A stretch of 32,477 nt of DNA from Halanaerobiaceae bacterium (GTDB lineage: Bacteria > Bacillota > Halanaerobiia > Halanaerobiales > Halarsenatibacteraceae): contig PWDW01000214.1 in the NCBI GenBank assembly GCA_003553225.1, positions 1 to 32,477 of the forward strand. The letters run 5' to 3'. This document shows positions 29,681 to 32,477 of the stretch, piece by piece (positions within the stretch are counted from its first letter, which is position 1; each line of letters begins with the position of its first letter). A program made the position numbers and the translations under genes. The notes under the pieces were generated by a model. It saw only the letters and a program-made list of their open reading frames with translations, ran no database searches and was not told the DNA's origin.

Positions 29681-31513
29681 ATTTTTACAGTTACTGTTAA
29701 ACATAATAATAAATCAACTCAATATAAGGCAGCAGAGGATACAAATTTGCTTGTGTTTTTAAAGGATAATGGTTATCAGATCCCATCCTATTGTGGGGGT
29801 AAAGGTAGCTGTGGAAAGTGTAAAATAAAGGTTATCTCCGGTATCAAGGAACCGGACAAACAGGAAAAATTGCTTCTGGATAAAACAGAAATCAAAAAGG
29901 GGGTTCGTCTGGCCTGTAAACAGAAAATTGAAGATGATTTAATCATTGATATTCCATATTTGGAACAGATGTCAATATTAACTGAAGGTAATAATTTTAA
30001 AGAAAATTTAAATCCAGTATTGAAAAAGGTACAAATATCGGCCAGTCCCGGTGATTTAAATAACTATCGAGGATATCTTAATTATTTTTATGAAAAACTT
30101 TCCGTTAATGATATTACATTTAAAGCACTTAAAAAATTAAATAAAATCAACAGTAAAAAAGAAAAAAATATATTTAATGTTATTTATGATCAGCAAAAAA
30201 ACAGAATAATTGATATCTGCTGTGTTCAGCATAAAAAACAGCCTCCACGACCATTTTTTGGTCTGGCTGTAGATCTGGGGACCACCACCATAGTACTTTA
30301 TCTGCATAATTTAACTAATGGAGAGCTTATTGGAACTTTTTCACTGCAAAATCCCCAGGAGAAATATGGAGCAGATGTCATTTCAAGAATAAAACATACG
30401 ATTGAACAGCCTGCAGGAACAAAAGAGCTTCAGGAACTGCTTATTTCATCTCTTAATCAGTCAATAGATGAAATAACAGGAGTCCATAACATAAAGAAAA
30501 AAGATATATATATGGTTTCGATGGTTGGTAATACGGCACTTCTTCATTTTTTACTGGGAATGGAGACTGAGTCAATTGCCAATTCCCCCTATATACCAAA
30601 ATTTACAGATAGTTTTAAAATTTCTCCTGATATCATTGGATTAGATATAAATAAATCGGGTTTTATAACAGTGCTTGATTCGATTTCCGGTTATATAGGA
30701 GCAGATATAACTGCTGATATGCTGGCTGTTAACATGGATCAAAAAAATAATAAAAATGAATTATTAATTGATATTGGTACAAATGGTGAAATTGTACTTA
30801 AAAATGACAGCCAAATTACTGCCTGTTCTACAGCTGCAGGACCCGCTTTTGAAGGAGCCAATATATTATATGGTATGGCCGGTATCCCGGGTGCTATTTC
30901 ATCTTTTATGCTGGATGATACGGGAAAACGCATATATAAGACAATTGGAGGGCAGAAAGTAAAGGGAATTTGTGGTTCTGGACTTCTGGATATAACAGCA
31001 TCACTTCTTGAAAAAAAGATAATAACAAAACAGGGAAAAATTAGAGAAAAAAAAGATATTTCAGATCAGTATCAGGAATATATAACAGAACATAAGGGAC
31101 ATCGGGCTTTCATTATTAAAGCTGAAAAAGAAGGAACCGGAAATAATAAAATTCTATATACCCAAAAAGATATTCATGAACTTCAGCTGGCAAAAGGTGC
31201 GATTAGAGCCGGAATCAATATTTTATTAAATAAAACAGGTATTAAAAAGAATGAAATAGATCGGATATACCTGGCAGGAGGTTTTGGGAATTATTTAAAC
31301 CCTAAAAATGCCTGTAAAATTGGATTATTACCTGAAGTCCAGGAAAATAAAGTTATCCAGATTGGAAATGCTGCCGGGAGTGGGGCCCGCAAACATCTTC
31401 TAAATCAAAAATCTCAAAAGAGATTGAAAAATATCAAAAAAAATGTAAAATATATTGAATTATCGACAACAACAGAATTTCAGAATGAATTCATGAAAAC
31501 AATTCAATTTTAG
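29681..31513 (+). CDS. Reductive activator of corrinoid enzymes (2Fe-2S plus ASKHA domains)
   Basis: This family uses ATP and a low-potential electron to return the oxidised Co(II) corrinoid to Co(I), allowing the methyltransferase system to restart. Taking ATT at 29681 as codon 1 gives 610 residues. The N-terminal ferredoxin-like domain opens with FTVTVKHNNK and holds cluster cysteines 38, 44, 47 and 79. After a linker, the ASKHA ATPase part has GLAVDLGTTTIVLYL, SMVGNTALLHFL, DIGTNGE, STAAGPAFEGANI and a final YLAGGFGNYLNP. No ATG, GTG or TTG fits the strong AAGGAGG at 29666-29672. The first such codon, the TTG at 29747, would delete the first strands of the iron-sulfur domain, so an ATT start is likely. 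It ends in TAG, overlapping the convergent recombinase by 4 bases. Confidence 0.9.
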   Translation: MFTVTVKHNNKSTQYKAAEDTNLLVFLKDNGYQIPSYCGGKGSCGKCKIKVISGIKEPDKQEKLLLDKTEIKKGVRLACKQKIEDDLIIDIPYLEQMSILTEGNNFKENLNPVLKKVQISASPGDLNNYRGYLNYFYEKLSVNDITFKALKKLNKINSKKEKNIFNVIYDQQKNRIIDICCVQHKKQPPRPFFGLAVDLGTTTIVLYLHNLTNGELIGTFSLQNPQEKYGADVISRIKHTIEQPAGTKELQELLISSLNQSIDEITGVHNIKKKDIYMVSMVGNTALLHFLLGMETESIANSPYIPKFTDSFKISPDIIGLDINKSGFITVLDSISGYIGADITADMLAVNMDQKNNKNELLIDIGTNGEIVLKNDSQITACSTAAGPAFEGANILYGMAGIPGAISSFMLDDTGKRIYKTIGGQKVKGICGSGLLDITASLLEKKIITKQGKIREKKDISDQYQEYITEHKGHRAFIIKAEKEGTGNNKILYTQKDIHELQLAKGAIRAGINILLNKTGIKKNEIDRIYLAGGFGNYLNPKNACKIGLLPEVQENKVIQIGNAAGSGARKHLLNQKSQKRLKNIKKNVKYIELSTTTEFQNEFMKTIQF

Positions 31514-32454
31514 AGTCCGGGAAAATCTTCTATAGCATTTTTTCTTTGTTCAGTATCGGTATGGGTGTATATTTGAGTAGTAGAAATATCTTCATGACCC
31601 AGCAGATCCTGAATGATTCTTAAGTCTTTTGTCTTATGGTATAGAATAGAGGCAAATGTGTGACGTAATTTATGAGGGGTTATTTCCCGGGATTGTTTTA
31701 ATTTCGCTTTCTTAGCATATTTTTTAACAAATACCTGTATAGAGCGAGGACTTATTCTATTTCCGTGCCTTGATAAAAACAATGCTTTTTCCGCATCTTC
31801 GTCAGCTGGCTCTATTTCATTTCGTTCCGGCAGATAATCTTGAATTGCCTTTAGGACATCATCATGAAGAGGTATATATCTTTCTTTATTCCCTTTCCCA
31901 TAAAATTTAATTGATTTGTCTTCATAATCAATATCTTCCTGATTTAAGTTAACAAGTTCTGATATCCTTAAACCGGCATAAAGAAATAATTTTACTACTG
32001 CCAGATCTCTTTTTAAATTTATTCCATTATGTTTTTTAATGGCAGCAATATATTTTTGTGCTTCTTTTAATTTCAAATATACAGGTTCGGTTCTGGTTTT
32101 GGTTTTACTGGCTTCAATAGTCTGACTGGGATCTGATTCAATAAACTCGTATTTTATCAAGTATTTAAAGAATGAGCGAAGAGAATAGAGTTTTCTATTT
32201 CTGGTAACAGGAGAATTGTCATTTTCTAGTACCATATCACTTAAAAATTCTGACACCTCATATTTGTCTATTTCAGATACTAAAAGAAAATCTTTTTGAT
32301 GATTGTCTTTTTTATTCATAAGGTATGTATAAAATTGATTAAGATCATTTTCATATTCTTTTATAGTTAAATCTGAAAAACTCCGATCCACCTTAAGATA
32401 TTTTTTGTAACTTTTTACAGCCTGTTTAAAATAAATATTGTTATTTTCCTTCAT
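31510..32454 (-). CDS. Tyrosine recombinase of the XerC/XerD type
   Basis: A 314-residue site-specific recombinase with an N-terminal SAM-like core-binding domain (about residues 8-105) and a C-terminal catalytic domain. The catalytic set is complete: Arg163 (GLRISEL), Lys187 (GKGNKER), His261 and Arg264 (HKLRHTFAS), His287 (LGHEDIS) and the nucleophile Tyr296 (QIYTH). The size fits Xer proteins that resolve chromosome dimers, but a phage- or element-type integrase cannot be excluded. No dif-like site was recognised in the window. Its ribosome binding site AAGGAGGG is at the right edge. It converges on the corrinoid-activator gene with a 4-base tail overlap. Confidence 0.92.
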   Translation of the reverse strand: MKENNNIYFKQAVKSYKKYLKVDRSFSDLTIKEYENDLNQFYTYLMNKKDNHQKDFLLVSEIDKYEVSEFLSDMVLENDNSPVTRNRKLYSLRSFFKYLIKYEFIESDPSQTIEASKTKTRTEPVYLKLKEAQKYIAAIKKHNGINLKRDLAVVKLFLYAGLRISELVNLNQEDIDYEDKSIKFYGKGNKERYIPLHDDVLKAIQDYLPERNEIEPADEDAEKALFLSRHGNRISPRSIQVFVKKYAKKAKLKQSREITPHKLRHTFASILYHKTKDLRIIQDLLGHEDISTTQIYTHTDTEQRKNAIEDFPGL

Positions 32455-32477
32455 TTTTAGACCCTCCTTACGTAAAA

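Noticed and set aside
31511-31513. Possible pyrrolysine readthrough at the TAG ending the corrinoid activator
   Set aside because: The protein is already full length with its C-terminal ASKHA motif; TAG also ends trmL, and readthrough would only add unrelated residues antisense to the recombinase gene.
31510-32477. Recombinase as integrase of a mobile island covering the betaine/C1 genes
   Set aside because: No tRNA-end duplication, att-like repeat or composition shift is visible across 23867-31513; a chromosomal Xer role is simpler.

Overview
The window is AT-rich, low-GC bacterial DNA. Nearly all genes lie on the + strand, most have strong AGGAGG-type ribosome binding sites, and several start codons are not ATG. 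The IspH-ribosomal protein S1 fusion, the cmk-plsC-ispH/S1-DUF512-der-plsY neighbourhood, the glycine-betaine transporter and the anaerobe-type corrinoid C1 enzymes together point to an anaerobic, probably halophilic Firmicute of the Halanaerobiales type. That assignment is inference; there is no rRNA or species marker here.

Layout. Bases 1-366 hold a GC-rich, foreign-looking scrap and an AT-rich leader. A compact tryptophan operon follows, trpD-trpC-trpF-trpB-trpA (367-4824); trpE and trpG are not in the window. Next is a core housekeeping block (4938-12559): cytidylate kinase, a PlsC-type acyltransferase, the IspH-S1 fusion behind a very good sigma-A promoter and ahead of a strong terminator, a DUF512 protein overlapping der, plsY and an HU protein. 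A third block (12796-18252) carries a small Cys-containing protein, an MtaD-type deaminase, a zinc-ribbon protein ending in what looks like a catalytically dead RadC/JAB domain, and a large UPF0182 membrane protein. Between the UPF0182 terminator and a ThrRS-like/uridine-kinase-like nucleoside kinase lies a small unrecognised gene with an in-frame UGA (18353-18574). Then come a HAD-type nucleotidase on the minus strand, endonuclease III, TrmL, a secreted LysM/M23 endopeptidase, and initiator-Met and Phe tRNAs.

The last third looks like osmolyte and one-carbon metabolism: a betaine ABC transporter (substrate-binding protein, ATPase with CBS domains, permease) with a MITE-like palindromic insert between its first two genes, a DUF401 permease-like protein, a methyltetrahydrofolate:corrinoid methyltransferase, and a reductive activator of corrinoid enzymes that seems to start at ATT. 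A convergent Xer-type tyrosine recombinase closes the window.

The points most worth following are: the UGA-interrupted small gene, with a hairpin placed where a bacterial SECIS would sit; two genes whose best SD-anchored start is non-canonical (CTG for ispH/S1, ATT for the corrinoid activator); possible internal ribosome-entry sites at the IspH/S1 junction; the degenerate JAB protein; and three separate sets of promoter-proximal direct repeats in the betaine/C1 region. No CRISPR array, rRNA or complete insertion sequence was seen.
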